Below are positions 26,891-36,660 of a stretch of DNA of 64,000 bases, piece after piece. Each line of letters begins with the position of its first letter. Position 1 is the stretch's first letter. Under the pieces are notes generated by a model, which was given only the letters and a program-made list of their open reading frames with translations, had not been told where the DNA came from and ran no database searches. Origin of the DNA: Burkholderia sp. Ac-20365 (lineage in GTDB: Bacteria; Pseudomonadota; Gammaproteobacteria; Burkholderiales; Burkholderiaceae); the NCBI RefSeq assembly GCF_017104715.1, contig NZ_JAAGPI010000001.1:722735-786734 (forward strand), in the 5' to 3' direction. The position numbers and the translations under genes are program-made.

Positions 26891-28459
26891 ATGTTCAGAA
26901 ACACCACGATTCGCGGCGGGCTCGCCGCCACCATCTCGGGTTGCACGCTGCTGCTGATGCTGGTCATCGCGGCGGCTGTGTTTGCGCTCTTCAAGAGCAA
27001 CGCCGCGCTCGACGCGATGTATCGCGACGACACTGCGTCCGTCGTGCATCTGAAGACGAGTTCAGAACGGCTGCTCGTGTTCCGCACCGGGCTTGCCGAT
27101 GTCGAGCAATTGATCAGCGCGGGCAAGCCCGCAGCGGCTGAGATCAAGCAACTGCATGTGCTGCTTGGCGAGAGCAATCGCGAACTGGATGCCTACCGTT
27201 CACTGCACGCGCCTGACGCGCAGGAAAAGACACTGCTCGATGCGATGACAGGCAAACGCGACCGTCTGCTCAACGAGGCCTTTTCAAAAGCCCTCAAACA
27301 ACTCGATGAAGAGAATCTCGTCGATTTCCTCACGACACAACGCGAGATGCCCGTCGCGCTGTTCGACGAATATCAGAAGGCGCTCATCGCGCTGGAAGAT
27401 TTTCAGGTGCAGCGCCAGCGCACGCGTTTCGATCATGCGAACGAGCGTTTTCACATGACGTTGTGGGGTTTCGGCGTGGCGGGTCTGATTGCGCTGATCG
27501 TCGGCGCGCTCGCGCATCGCGGACTGACGCGGGCGATCGTTACGCCCGTGAATGCCGCCGTCGAATACTTCGCGAAAATCGCAGCGGGCGATCTGACGGC
27601 CATCGTCAAGTCGGATCGCCGCAATGAAATGGCTTATCTGCTCAACGCACTGAACGATATGCAGCAAGGCCTCGTCGCGGTGGTGCGCAAGGTGAGGGCA
27701 GGCACCGACGCGATCATGTCCGATGCGCGCACGATCGCCAGCGGCAATCGCGATCTCTCGATGCGTGCCGGCGATCAGGCATCATCGCTTCAGCAGGCCG
27801 CCGCGAGCATGGAAGAACTGACGGCTACCGTGCGCCAGAACGCCGACAATGCGCACGACGCGAGCGCGCTCGCCACGCAGGCATCTGACATCGCGACACG
27901 CGGCGGCGAAGTGGTGCGTCAGGTCGTCGATACGATGGATGCGATCTCGGATAGCTCGGCGCGCATCGTCGGGATTGTCGGCGTGATCGAGAGCATTGCG
28001 TTTCAGACGAATATTCTTGCGTTGAACGCCGCCGTCGAAGCCGCGCGCGCGGGCGATCAGGGACGCGGCTTCGCGGTTGTCGCGAGCGAGGTGCGGCATC
28101 TGGCGCAACGCAGCGCTACCGCCGCGAAGGAAATCAAGGAACTGATCGGCGACTCGACGCTGAATGTGCGCGCGGGCAGCGAGCTGGTGTTGCGCGCAGG
28201 CTCGACGATGGATGAAATCCTGAAGGCCGTGCAGAGCGTCAACGCGATCATGGCCGATATCAGCCTTGCTTCGCGCGAGCAGACGGCGGGGATCGAACTG
28301 GTCAACGCGACCGTCATGCAGATGGAAGCAATGACCCAGAGCAATGCATCGCTGGTCGAATCGGCGTCGACGACCGCGGCTTCGCTGGAAGCGCAGAGCG
28401 AGAACCTTTACGGCGCGGTTGCGATATTCCGCGTGAGCGAGGAGGCGCGGGCGGCGTAA
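26891..28459 (+). CDS. Methyl-accepting chemotaxis protein
   Basis: 522 residues. Helix 1 is about residues 12-35 (ISGCTLLLMLVIAAAVFALF), a periplasmic four-helix-bundle-type sensor follows to about 190, helix 2 is WGFGVAGLIALIVGALAH, then a HAMP domain (AVEYFAKIAAGDLTAIV) and a long coiled-coil signalling domain. The highly conserved tip VIESIAFQTNILALNAAVEAA with GRGFAVVASEVRHLAQRS binds CheA/CheW. No CheR-docking pentapeptide is visible at the C-terminus. Its closeness to the amino acid ABC operon hints at taxis to the same compounds, but it is on the other strand. Confidence 0.93.
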   Translation: MFRNTTIRGGLAATISGCTLLLMLVIAAAVFALFKSNAALDAMYRDDTASVVHLKTSSERLLVFRTGLADVEQLISAGKPAAAEIKQLHVLLGESNRELDAYRSLHAPDAQEKTLLDAMTGKRDRLLNEAFSKALKQLDEENLVDFLTTQREMPVALFDEYQKALIALEDFQVQRQRTRFDHANERFHMTLWGFGVAGLIALIVGALAHRGLTRAIVTPVNAAVEYFAKIAAGDLTAIVKSDRRNEMAYLLNALNDMQQGLVAVVRKVRAGTDAIMSDARTIASGNRDLSMRAGDQASSLQQAAASMEELTATVRQNADNAHDASALATQASDIATRGGEVVRQVVDTMDAISDSSARIVGIVGVIESIAFQTNILALNAAVEAARAGDQGRGFAVVASEVRHLAQRSATAAKEIKELIGDSTLNVRAGSELVLRAGSTMDEILKAVQSVNAIMADISLASREQTAGIELVNATVMQMEAMTQSNASLVESASTTAASLEAQSENLYGAVAIFRVSEEARAA

Positions 28460-28606
28460 TTGCGCGGTTCTATAGATACTATCTGCATGCAATTCGGTCC
28501 GAGGTGCGCTCAACTGTTCGCTAAATCCGTCTAATCACGCGGTTTGCTTGTTTTTGTCAGTGCCGACGGCTTATCCTGTTATGTTTCGAAGCACAAAGGG
28601 GATAGC

Positions 28607-29581
28607 GTGGACCGCATTCAGGCAATGGAAGTGTTCACTCGTGTGGTCGATGCGAACAGCTTCACGCGCGCCGCCGAGCAGCTCGGCATGCCGCGCGCGA
28701 CGGTGACGACCACCATCCAGAATCTCGAAGCCGTGCTGGGCGTGCGGCTGATGAACCGCACCACGCGGCGTCTGTCGTTGACGCCGGAAGGCGCGGCGTA
28801 TTACGAGCACAGCATTCGCATCATTACGGACATCGCGGAAACGGACGCGAGTTTTCAGGCGGGTAATCGCAAGCCGAGCGGAGCGTTGCGCGTGCATATG
28901 CCGAGTTCGCTCGGGCGTTATCTGGTGATTCCGGCGTTGCGCGGTTTTCACGAGCGCTATCCGGACATCTCGCTCGATCTGGGTTTGTCGGACCGGCCGG
29001 TCGATCCTGTCGAGGAAGGCATCGACTGCATGGTGCGGGCGGGTCCGCTCGAAGATTCGTCGATGGTGGCGCGGCGTGTCGGCACGCTCAAGCGCGTGAC
29101 GTGTGCATCGCCCGATTATCTGCAACGCTACGGCTCGCCGCAGAGCATCGACGATCTGGCCATGCATCAGGCGGTGAATTTTCGCATCGCGCACAACACG
29201 CGGCCGATGCCGTGGATCGTGATCGTCGACGGCAAACCGACAGAAGTGCCGATGAAGGGCGTCGTCACCGTCAACGACTCGGAAGCGTACGTGAAGTGCG
29301 GACTGGAAGGCTTCGGCCTGATCCAGCCGATGCTCTTCATGGTCGCGCAGAAGCTGCGCGATGGCTCGCTGGTCGAAGTGCTGCCGGAGTTCAAGCCAAA
29401 GCCCAAGCCGGTTTCGATCGTGTATCCGAACAACCGGCATCTGTCCGCGAAAGTGCGCGTGTTTGCGGACTGGATTGCCGAACTGTTCGAATCGACGCCT
29501 GCGTTGGCCGATGGCGACACGCGCCGTGTCGTCATGCCGAAGCGCGAGGCACAAACCGATCACGGCCCGATCGCAGCGTAG
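28607..29581 (+). CDS. LysR-family transcriptional regulator
   Basis: 324 residues from a GTG at 28607 preceded by AAAGGGGA; the reading from 28544 adds an unrelated N-tail. HTH region is RIQAMEVFTRVVDANSFTRAAEQLGMPRATVTTTIQNLE, the pattern of the large Burkholderia group of lone LysR genes next to short-chain dehydrogenases. The SDR gene at 29597 is convergent, not divergent, so its target is not evident from the layout. Confidence 0.9.
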   Translation: MDRIQAMEVFTRVVDANSFTRAAEQLGMPRATVTTTIQNLEAVLGVRLMNRTTRRLSLTPEGAAYYEHSIRIITDIAETDASFQAGNRKPSGALRVHMPSSLGRYLVIPALRGFHERYPDISLDLGLSDRPVDPVEEGIDCMVRAGPLEDSSMVARRVGTLKRVTCASPDYLQRYGSPQSIDDLAMHQAVNFRIAHNTRPMPWIVIVDGKPTEVPMKGVVTVNDSEAYVKCGLEGFGLIQPMLFMVAQKLRDGSLVEVLPEFKPKPKPVSIVYPNNRHLSAKVRVFADWIAELFESTPALADGDTRRVVMPKREAQTDHGPIAA

Positions 29582-29596
29582 GGTGTTTCGCCGCCG

Positions 29597-30280
29597 TCAG
29601 AGCATGTCTTCGAGGCGGCAATTGATCAGCAATTCCGCCATGCTCGCGGTGTTCGGCAACTCGAGCGTGTTGACCACGATGGCTGCAATGTCGCCCGGCT
29701 GCGTCATCGCATCGGGCGGCAGATCGGCGAGACCGGCGGCCATGTCGGTATTGACGAAGCCGGGGCAGACGGCCGTCGCGCGCACGCCGTCGTCCCAGCC
29801 CGCGCGCCGCACCGCGTGCGTCAACGCGAGCACCGCGTACTTCGACATCTGATAGCCGACATTCAGGTTCTTCACGCGTTTGCCCGACAGCGATGCGAGT
29901 TGCACGAAGCGTCCGTTGCCTGCGCGCTTCAGATGCGGCAACGCGGCTTGCGCGAGCCGGAAGGGCGCCTTCACGTTGATATCGAGCGTTTCGTCGAGCA
30001 GTTCGCTCGTGCCGTTGTCGAACGTGATCATCTTGCAGATGCCTGCGTTGCTGACCAGCACGTCGAGACGGCCGAAATGGTCGATCGTTGCGTCTACCCA
30101 GTCGCGTGCCGACTGCTCCTCACGTGCTTCATAGCGGAAGACGAACGCGCCGAGGTCGTTATCGAACGATGACGGATCACGCATGCCGAGCGACAGCCTG
30201 TAACCACGCCGATGCAATTCCAGCGCGATCTCGCGGCCGATGCCGCGATTCGCGCCTGACACCATCGCTACCTTGTCCAT
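29597..30280 (-). CDS. Short-chain dehydrogenase/reductase (SDR)
   Basis: 227 residues, classical SDR. The cofactor motif is SGANRGIG, the structural NAG is in LVSNAGIC, and the catalytic serine/Tyr-Lys are in QLASLSGKR and YQMSKYAV. The acidic residue for NAD at the end of beta 2 is replaced by GMRD, suggesting NADP preference. It is the last gene of a six-gene operon with an amino acid ABC importer and two FAD oxidases. It probably reduces or oxidises a carbonyl product of those oxidases (inference). Confidence 0.88.
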   Translation of the reverse strand: MDKVAMVSGANRGIGREIALELHRRGYRLSLGMRDPSSFDNDLGAFVFRYEAREEQSARDWVDATIDHFGRLDVLVSNAGICKMITFDNGTSELLDETLDINVKAPFRLAQAALPHLKRAGNGRFVQLASLSGKRVKNLNVGYQMSKYAVLALTHAVRRAGWDDGVRATAVCPGFVNTDMAAGLADLPPDAMTQPGDIAAIVVNTLELPNTASMAELLINCRLEDML

Positions 30281-30307
30281 TTGCCGTTTCCGATGACGTT
30301 ATGACGC

Positions 30308-31645
30308 TCAGAAGCCCGCATCGATCGTGATCTTCGAGCCGTCGCTGAAGCGCGACAGACGAAACGCGTGCGGATCGACAAGCGGCGCATCGTTGTTGAC
30401 GATATCGGCCATCAGCTTGCCTGCTGCCGGGCCGATGCCGAAGCCATGCCCCGAAAACCCCGTGCCGATGAACAGCCCCGGCACGCGCGCCGCGCCCGAG
30501 ATGACGGGAATGGCATCGGGCGTCACGTCGATATAGCCGGCCCAGCGTTGCGCGATCTTCGCGTTGGCGAGTTGCGGAAACGCCTTCACGAACTCGCGCA
30601 GGCCGTTATCGACGTAGGGCACGACGGGATCGGGGTCGAGTGTGCGGATGGATTCGAACACGGTCGGTTGATCGAGCGACCATCGGCGCGGCCGCTTTAG
30701 TTCGTCCAGAAACCGCTTGCCGACACGGATCTGCAACGCGCCCATCTGGCTCTTCAGCGCTTCGATGTACTTGAAAAACAGGCGGAACGCATCGGGCGTG
30801 AGATCCGCGTGCGTACGCAATCCATAGGCGACGGTATAGCCGCCGTCGGCGCGCTTGCGAAATGCAAACTCTTCGTTGTTCGCGCTGCACGTCGGGCCGC
30901 CGTCCAGCGGCTCGGTGCGCAGTACGGATGCGCGCGTCAGCAGTTGCGGCAGTTCGATGCCGAGATTGCCGCAGAAGTAACGCGTCCACGCGCCGCCCGC
31001 GACCACAGCCGCGTTGCAGCGGATCGTGCCGTGCTCGGTGACGACGGCGCTCACGCGTCCGCCACTCGTTTCGATGCCGCGCACCGCGCAGGGCGTGAGG
31101 ATTTTCACGCCGCGCTTGCGCAGCGCATTGGCGATGGCGGGCGCGGCCTTTTGCGGTTCGGCACGCGCGTCGCCCGGAGTGAAGATCCCGCCTTTGAAAC
31201 GTTGCGTCGAACCGGGCAGCAGTTGCGCGATTTCCTTCGTGTCGATTTCGCGGGTATCGAAAGCATCGCCGGCAATTTGCCTGGCGCGTGCGAGCCAGTC
31301 GCGGTGCCTCGCCAGCGTCGCGTCATCGTTCGATACATACAGGATGCCGCACTGGTTGAAGCCCGTCTCGATGCCGAGCGTGCGGTCCAGCGTGCGCCAC
31401 AGCTTCAGGCTTTCGATGCTCAGCAGCAGTTCGCGCGGGTCGCGCCGCGTGACGCGCACCCAGCCCCAGTTGCGGCTCGACTGTTCACCGGCGATGTGTC
31501 CTTTTTCGCACAACGCAACCTGCAAACCTTTTTCGCTCAGATACAACGCAGTGGACACGCCGATGATCCCGCCGCCGATCACGACCACATCGACGCGCTC
31601 GGGCAACTGGATATCGTCGGCAACAGTATCGACTTTTGGTCCCAT
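30308..31645 (-). CDS. FAD-dependent oxidoreductase, D-amino acid oxidase (DAO) family
   Basis: 445 residues. The dinucleotide fold VVVIGGGIIGVSTALYLSEKG opens the protein at about residue 14, followed by EQSSRNWGWVRVTRRDPRE, a motif of the GlyA/sarcosine-oxidase-like branch. The C-terminal FIGTGFSGHGFGIGPAAGKLMADI is the second FAD contact. Such enzymes oxidise secondary or primary amines of amino acid derivatives. It lies between the permease and the SDR genes with 27-bp gaps on both sides, so it belongs to the operon. Confidence 0.88.
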   Translation of the reverse strand: MGPKVDTVADDIQLPERVDVVVIGGGIIGVSTALYLSEKGLQVALCEKGHIAGEQSSRNWGWVRVTRRDPRELLLSIESLKLWRTLDRTLGIETGFNQCGILYVSNDDATLARHRDWLARARQIAGDAFDTREIDTKEIAQLLPGSTQRFKGGIFTPGDARAEPQKAAPAIANALRKRGVKILTPCAVRGIETSGGRVSAVVTEHGTIRCNAAVVAGGAWTRYFCGNLGIELPQLLTRASVLRTEPLDGGPTCSANNEEFAFRKRADGGYTVAYGLRTHADLTPDAFRLFFKYIEALKSQMGALQIRVGKRFLDELKRPRRWSLDQPTVFESIRTLDPDPVVPYVDNGLREFVKAFPQLANAKIAQRWAGYIDVTPDAIPVISGAARVPGLFIGTGFSGHGFGIGPAAGKLMADIVNNDAPLVDPHAFRLSRFSDGSKITIDAGF

Positions 31646-31672
31646 GTTCGTTTGTTGTCGGGTTGGATGGGT

Positions 31673-32479
31673 TCAATGATGGCGTTCTGCAATACCCGCC
31701 GTGGCAGCCTGCGATTGCAGCGCTTCTTCACGGCGTGCAGCGCGCAGGCTGCGCACGGTCTTCTTGCCGCGGCGCTGACCGGGATTGGAAAAGCGGTTTG
31801 TCCAGCGGTCGATGTGATTGATCGCGTGCGTGAGCGGCACGGTGATCAGCAGATACACGACGCCCGCCGCGACAAGCGGCGAAAGATTCGCGGTATTCAC
31901 CGCCGAGTTCTGCCCGATCGTGAAGAGATCGCGTTGCGACGTGAGCAGACCGAGAAAATAAACAAGGCTCGAATCCTTGACGATCGAAATGAACTGGTTG
32001 GCGAGCGCGGGCAAAATGCGCCGCACGCCCTGCGGCACGATCACATGGCGCATGCCGCTCCAGTACGTCATGCCGAGCGCCTGGCATGCATACATCTGGC
32101 CGCGCCCGACGCTCTGGATGCCCGAGCGGAAAATCTCCGCGATATACGCCGATGAAATCAGCGCGAGCGCGACGATCGCGAGCGGATACGGATTCGGCCC
32201 GAAGATCGACAGCCCGATAGGCGCCAGCCCCTGACCGACCACGAGAATCACCAGCGCCGCTGGCAAGCCGCGAAACACGTCGATGAACATCTGCGCCGGC
32301 CACGTCAGCCAGCGCGTGTTCGACACGGCCATCAGCGCGAGCACCATGCCCGCGAAGATGCCGAGCACCGTCGAGAACAGCGACAGGATCAGCGTGTTGA
32401 CGAGGCCTGTGCCGAGCAGCGACGGCAATGATTCGACCAGAAGCGGCCAGTCGAGGAAGTTCTGTAAAAAGGCGTCCAT
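31673..32479 (-). CDS. Polar amino acid ABC transporter permease
   Basis: 268 residues with about five helices. FRGLPAALVILVVGQG and AYIAEIFRSGIQSVGRGQMYACQALG are the family signature and EAA loop. A basic C-terminal tail of about 40 residues (SNPGQRRGKKTVRSLRAARRE) is longer than usual. Only one permease gene is present in this operon, so the channel is probably a homodimer. Confidence 0.9.
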   Translation of the reverse strand: MDAFLQNFLDWPLLVESLPSLLGTGLVNTLILSLFSTVLGIFAGMVLALMAVSNTRWLTWPAQMFIDVFRGLPAALVILVVGQGLAPIGLSIFGPNPYPLAIVALALISSAYIAEIFRSGIQSVGRGQMYACQALGMTYWSGMRHVIVPQGVRRILPALANQFISIVKDSSLVYFLGLLTSQRDLFTIGQNSAVNTANLSPLVAAGVVYLLITVPLTHAINHIDRWTNRFSNPGQRRGKKTVRSLRAARREEALQSQAATAGIAERHH

Positions 32480-32550
32480 GTGCGCTCTCCAGGGGACGTG
32501 GTCGAACAGGTGCTACCCGGTGCGATCTGAAACCATGCAGACCCGTTGCC

Positions 32551-33363
32551 TTACTTCATCGCATACGGCGGCAGGCTGGTCGGTTGCGGATAGCCCGGAT
32601 GGAACTGCAGATAGAGCTTCATCCACGTGCCATCGGCCACCAGTTCGCCGATCGTCTTGTTGAGCGCGGCCTCGAGCTTCGCATTGCCCTTGTGAACCGG
32701 GAAGCCCGCAGGCAGATTGACGGCGGAAATGTCGAGCTTGTCGGCGATGTTCGCCTGCGGGTACTTGCCTTGCAAACCTTCCACGAGCGTCTTGTCGACG
32801 AAATAGCCGTCGATGTACTTGTTGCGCAGCGCGAGGAAACCGGCGTTCAGGTTCGGAAAGCGCACGATCTGCGCGTCGGGCAGATAGCTGGCCGAATACG
32901 TGTCTTCGATGGTGCCTTGCACGACACCGATACGCTTGCCCTTCACGGAGCCGACGTCGGCGGAAATCGTGCTGCCCGGCAGCGTGGCGACGCTCAGCAG
33001 GCCCGTGAGATAACCGTCGGAGAAGTCGACCATCTTGAGCCGGTCTTTCGTGATCGAAATGGAGCCGGCGGCGAGGTCGATCTGCTGGTTCGCGACGCTC
33101 GGCAAGAGGCCGGCGAAGTCCTGCGCGCGGAAGTCGGCGGACAGGCCGAGCTTCGCGGCAATCGCCTTGATCAATTCGACGTCGAAGCCCGTCATCTTGC
33201 CGTTGTCGATATACGAGTAGGGCTTGTTATTCGCGTCGACGCCCGCGACGATCTTGCCGGGTGTGAGCGTGCCGACATCTTCTGCATGGGCGGCCGATAC
33301 GGCCGTGACGCACAACGAAGCGGCGAGTGCGAGATTGCGTGCAAACTGAAGAAAACGCATCAT
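32551..33363 (-). CDS. Amino acid ABC transporter substrate-binding protein
   Basis: 270 residues; AAGGAG lies just upstream of two adjacent ATG codons (33363 and 33360). A Sec signal peptide (RFLQFARNLALAASLCVTAVSAAHA) precedes a family 3 binding domain: GKIVAGVDANNKPYSYIDNGKMTGFDVEL, QIDLAAGSISITKDR, KGKRIGVVQGT. It lies between the ATPase and permease genes of its operon. Confidence 0.9.
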   Translation of the reverse strand: MMRFLQFARNLALAASLCVTAVSAAHAEDVGTLTPGKIVAGVDANNKPYSYIDNGKMTGFDVELIKAIAAKLGLSADFRAQDFAGLLPSVANQQIDLAAGSISITKDRLKMVDFSDGYLTGLLSVATLPGSTISADVGSVKGKRIGVVQGTIEDTYSASYLPDAQIVRFPNLNAGFLALRNKYIDGYFVDKTLVEGLQGKYPQANIADKLDISAVNLPAGFPVHKGNAKLEAALNKTIGELVADGTWMKLYLQFHPGYPQPTSLPPYAMK

Positions 33364-33440
33364 GAAGCTCCTTCGAAAGGAACGGCAGTGAACGGAATCG
33401 GTACAGCGGTGCGAACGCGATAAACGCGGAGTCGCACCGC

Positions 33441-34166
33441 TCAATGCAGAATGCGTGACAGAAACTCACGTGCACGCTCGGAGCGCGGGCGTGCGAAGAA
33501 CTGTTCTTTCGTATCGTCCTCGACGATCGCGCCGCGATCCATGAACAGGATGCGATCGGCGACACGCTTCGCGAAGCCCATTTCGTGCGTCACGCACAGC
33601 ATCGTCATGCCTTCGTGTGCGAGCGAACTCATCACGTCGAGCACTTCATTGACCATTTCGGGGTCGAGCGCGGACGTCGGTTCGTCGAACAGCATCGCAA
33701 CCGGGTCCATCGACAGCGCACGCGCAATCGCGACACGCTGCTGCTGGCCACCCGAGAGTTGCGTCGGGTACTTGTCCTCGTGATCGCGCAGGCCGACGCG
33801 GCGCAACAGCATGCGCGCTTTTTCGGCTGCTTCGTCGCGGCTGCGGCCGAGCACGTTCATCTGCGCGAGCATCAGGTTGCGCCGCACGCTCAGGTGCGGA
33901 AACAGTTCAAAATGCTGGAACACCATGCCGACCTTCGCACGCAATTGCGCGAGGTTCGCCGTCTCCGCCGTCACATCCACGCCATCGACGACGATGCGGC
34001 CATCCTGCACAGGTTCGAGCCCATTGACGGACTTGATGAGCGTCGACTTGCCCGAACCCGACGGCCCGCAGATCACGACGACCTCGCCGCGTTCGATCGA
34101 CGCCGAGCAGCCGTCCAGCACGCGGTGCTCGCCAAACCATTTCGACACGTTGTGCAACTGGATCAT
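33441..34166 (-). CDS. Amino acid ABC transporter ATP-binding protein
   Basis: 241 residues from the ATG at 34166, preceded by GAGGAG. Walker [11 protein letters not shown]-loop in [13 protein letters not shown], signature LSGGQQQR, Walker B AMLFDEP and H-loop VTHEMGFA are all intact, the GlnQ/ArtP pattern. Confidence 0.93.
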   Translation of the reverse strand: MIQLHNVSKWFGEHRVLDGCSASIERGEVVVICGPSGSGKSTLIKSVNGLEPVQDGRIVVDGVDVTAETANLAQLRAKVGMVFQHFELFPHLSVRRNLMLAQMNVLGRSRDEAAEKARMLLRRVGLRDHEDKYPTQLSGGQQQRVAIARALSMDPVAMLFDEPTSALDPEMVNEVLDVMSSLAHEGMTMLCVTHEMGFAKRVADRILFMDRGAIVEDDTKEQFFARPRSERAREFLSRILH

Positions 34167-34199
34167 CGGGGCTCCTCGTATCGGGTCATGCAAGGGTGA

Positions 34200-35534
34200 T
34201 CAGGACAGCGCGGCACGCACACGGCCGCGCCACATATCGTCGAGTTGATACAGCGCTGAACCTAACGGCACGGCCAGCTGGCTCGCGATGCCTGCGCCGC
34301 TCAACGGGAATTCGCCTTCGCCGAATGCGCCTGCGTCACGATCGATGCCGAGCATATGACGCGCCACGCGATGGCCCAGATAGCTCATCAGCGCGACGCC
34401 GTTGCCGTTGCAGCCGAGCGCGTAGTGAATGCCTTCGTGTTCGCCGATATGCGCGAGCTTGTCGCGCGTCATCGCGACGAAACCCTTCCATGCATGCGTG
34501 ATGCGCACGTCGCGCAGCGCTGGCCACAATTGCAGCATCTTCCCGTACAGCAGGCGTGCTGCGTCGCGCTCGCTGAGTTCGCGAATCGCCGGGCGCGAGC
34601 CGAAAATCATCCGCGTGCCATCGGGCGACGGGCGCGTGTAAAACAGGTTGCGCTTTGAGTCGCTGATCATTCGGCGGCCGGGGTTGAGCACATGCATCAG
34701 GCCTTCGGGCAGCGGCTCCGTCGCGATCTGATAGCTCGCGACAGGCAGCACGCGGCGCGCAAAGAACGGCAGTTGCGGGCCTGTGTAGCCGTTGGTGGCG
34801 ACCAGCACATGCTTTGCATCGAGCGAGCCGCGCGCCGTGTGCACGCGAAAACGCGCGCCACCCGCGATGCGTTCGATACGTTCCGCCTGCGCGTGCGAGT
34901 GCAGCGTGGCGCCGCGCCGCCTGGCCAGTTCCCGAAGTGCGCGGTGATACTTCGCCGTATGCAGACCGCCGTATTCGTCGACGAGAATGCCGCCGTAGTA
35001 GTAATCCGAGCCGATCATCGCCCGCTGCGCGTCACGCTCGATCACGTGCACGGTGACGCCTGTCTTGTCGCGCAGCAACTGTCCCTGGCGACGCAACTGC
35101 TCGAAATGCGACGGCGTGTAGGCGCCGAAGAAGCGGCCGGTGATCTGCAAGTCCGCGTCCAGCGATTCATCGGCGACGATGCGCTTCAGATATTCGAAGC
35201 TCGCCATCGATTCGTGCATCAGCCGCACGAGCCGCTCGGCGGAAACGCCTTGAATGGCATTCGTCAGCGCGAGCTTTTGTCCGCTCGATATCATGCCGCC
35301 GCTGCGCGTGCTGCCGCCGCCGCCAATCTCGCCCGCATCTAGCACGGCGACGCGCGCGCCATGGCTCGATGCTTCCGCCGCAGCCGACAGCCCGCAGTAA
35401 CCGCTGCCGACGATTACCAGATCGACCTCGCCGGGCAGTTGCGCCCGCGCGGTTTCGGGCGGCGCAGCGTCCCACCAGTAAGGGTCGCAGCGGAAATCTT
35501 CATGGAAAAGCAGGGAATCGGGACGCATGAGCAT
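34200..35534 (-). CDS. FAD-dependent oxidoreductase, PuuB/DAO-like
   Basis: 444 residues if started at the ATG 35534 (a second ATG at 35528 is equally possible; upstream there is only a TTG). DLVIVGSGYCGLSAAAEASSHGARVAVLDAGEIGGGGSTRSGG is the FAD-binding start typical of gamma-glutamylputrescine oxidase-like proteins, and IHYALGCNGNGVALMSYLG is the C-terminal FAD contact. It is the first gene of the operon 35534-29597 and divergent from a LysR gene. Substrate is likely an imported amine or amino acid derivative. Confidence 0.87.
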   Translation of the reverse strand: MLMRPDSLLFHEDFRCDPYWWDAAPPETARAQLPGEVDLVIVGSGYCGLSAAAEASSHGARVAVLDAGEIGGGGSTRSGGMISSGQKLALTNAIQGVSAERLVRLMHESMASFEYLKRIVADESLDADLQITGRFFGAYTPSHFEQLRRQGQLLRDKTGVTVHVIERDAQRAMIGSDYYYGGILVDEYGGLHTAKYHRALRELARRRGATLHSHAQAERIERIAGGARFRVHTARGSLDAKHVLVATNGYTGPQLPFFARRVLPVASYQIATEPLPEGLMHVLNPGRRMISDSKRNLFYTRPSPDGTRMIFGSRPAIRELSERDAARLLYGKMLQLWPALRDVRITHAWKGFVAMTRDKLAHIGEHEGIHYALGCNGNGVALMSYLGHRVARHMLGIDRDAGAFGEGEFPLSGAGIASQLAVPLGSALYQLDDMWRGRVRAALS

Positions 35535-35667
35535 GAGCGGTTTTGCCTGTTGAGACCAGTCTAGGTTCGGGCGGCTTATCCGGTCAAATAGCGACAAAAA
35601 CGGCTTCTATTCATTTCTGATATGGCAAGCTAAGGTCTCTATTCAGGGTCAGCGTGCGGGAGAAGCG

Positions 35668-36612
35668 ATGAATCAGAGGCAGATCGAGGCGTTTCGGCTG
35701 GTGATGCTGCGCGGTTCGATGACGGCGGCGGCCGAAGAACTGGGCACGTCGCAGCCGAGCATCAGCCGGCTGATTGCCGAACTGGAAGAGGCAACCGGAC
35801 TCGCGCTCTTCACGCGCAACGGCGGACGCATCCGCGCGACGGATGCGGGCAGTGCGTTCTATCGTGAAGTGGAGCGCAGCTTTGTCGGGCTGGAAAAGCT
35901 GGAGATTTCGGCGCGTGAGATTCGCCAGTTGGGCAGTGGGCGTTTGCGCATCGTTGCGGCGCCCGTGCTGGCGCTGTCGTTTCTGCCGGCGGTGATCGAG
36001 CGGTTCCTGACGGCGCATCCACGTGTGATTGTGTCGCTGGAAATGCGCAGCGAAGGGACGATACAGCGCTGGGTGTCAGCTGCGTATTGCGACGTCGGCT
36101 TTGCGACCACGACGCCGGATGCGTTTGGCGTGACGAGCGCCGAGTTGTATCGGCTGCCTGCGTTGTGTGCGTTACCGGCGAAGCATCCGTTGACGGCGAA
36201 GGACCGTATCGAAGCAAGCGACCTGCGCGGCGAGCGGCTGATTCTGCCTTCCTATGCCGACGATACGCGCAGTCCTCTCGATCGCGCGCTGCGGCCTGCG
36301 GGCGCCGGGCAGTTGCCCGCTATCGAGACGCCCTACGGCGCGACGATCTGCGCGCTGGTGTCGCGCGGACTGGGTGTCGGTATCGTCAATCCGCTTGCTG
36401 CGATCGACGCGAACCCGAAGCGCATCGCCTTTCGACCGTTCACGCCGCAGATCATGTTTCGCGGCTTTACGCTGTGTCCGCAGTTGCAGCAGCCCAATCC
36501 TGTGGTGCAGACCTTTCTGGAGATCGTTCGCACGATGATGGCGGAGGAGATCGCGGCGTCGGGCGCTCAGGAAAAAGCGGGCGTTCGCAAGGCTGCGCAA
36601 CGCGTGAAATAG
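35668..36612 (+). CDS. LysR-family transcriptional regulator
   Basis: 314 residues. HTH is RQIEAFRLVMLRGSMTAAAEELGTSQPSISRLIAELE, close to the OccR/NocR-like opine and amino acid group. It is divergent from the FAD oxidase/ABC operon over 133 bp, so it probably activates that operon in response to the transported compound. The OccR-like N-terminus fits an opine or amino acid inducer, but this is a resemblance seen by eye. Confidence 0.9.
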   Translation: MNQRQIEAFRLVMLRGSMTAAAEELGTSQPSISRLIAELEEATGLALFTRNGGRIRATDAGSAFYREVERSFVGLEKLEISAREIRQLGSGRLRIVAAPVLALSFLPAVIERFLTAHPRVIVSLEMRSEGTIQRWVSAAYCDVGFATTTPDAFGVTSAELYRLPALCALPAKHPLTAKDRIEASDLRGERLILPSYADDTRSPLDRALRPAGAGQLPAIETPYGATICALVSRGLGVGIVNPLAAIDANPKRIAFRPFTPQIMFRGFTLCPQLQQPNPVVQTFLEIVRTMMAEEIAASGAQEKAGVRKAAQRVK

Positions 36613-36643
36613 CACGTTGCGCGGCGCACGCGAACGCCGTCAA

Positions 36644-36660
36644 GACGGTCCCTGACCGTC
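36644..36660. terminator. Hairpin between convergent LysR and GH35 genes
   Basis: GACGGTC-CCT-GACCGTC is a 7-bp perfect stem in the 46-bp convergent gap, reaching into the GH35 stop codon. It could end transcription from both sides, though there is no clear T-tract. Confidence 0.35.
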
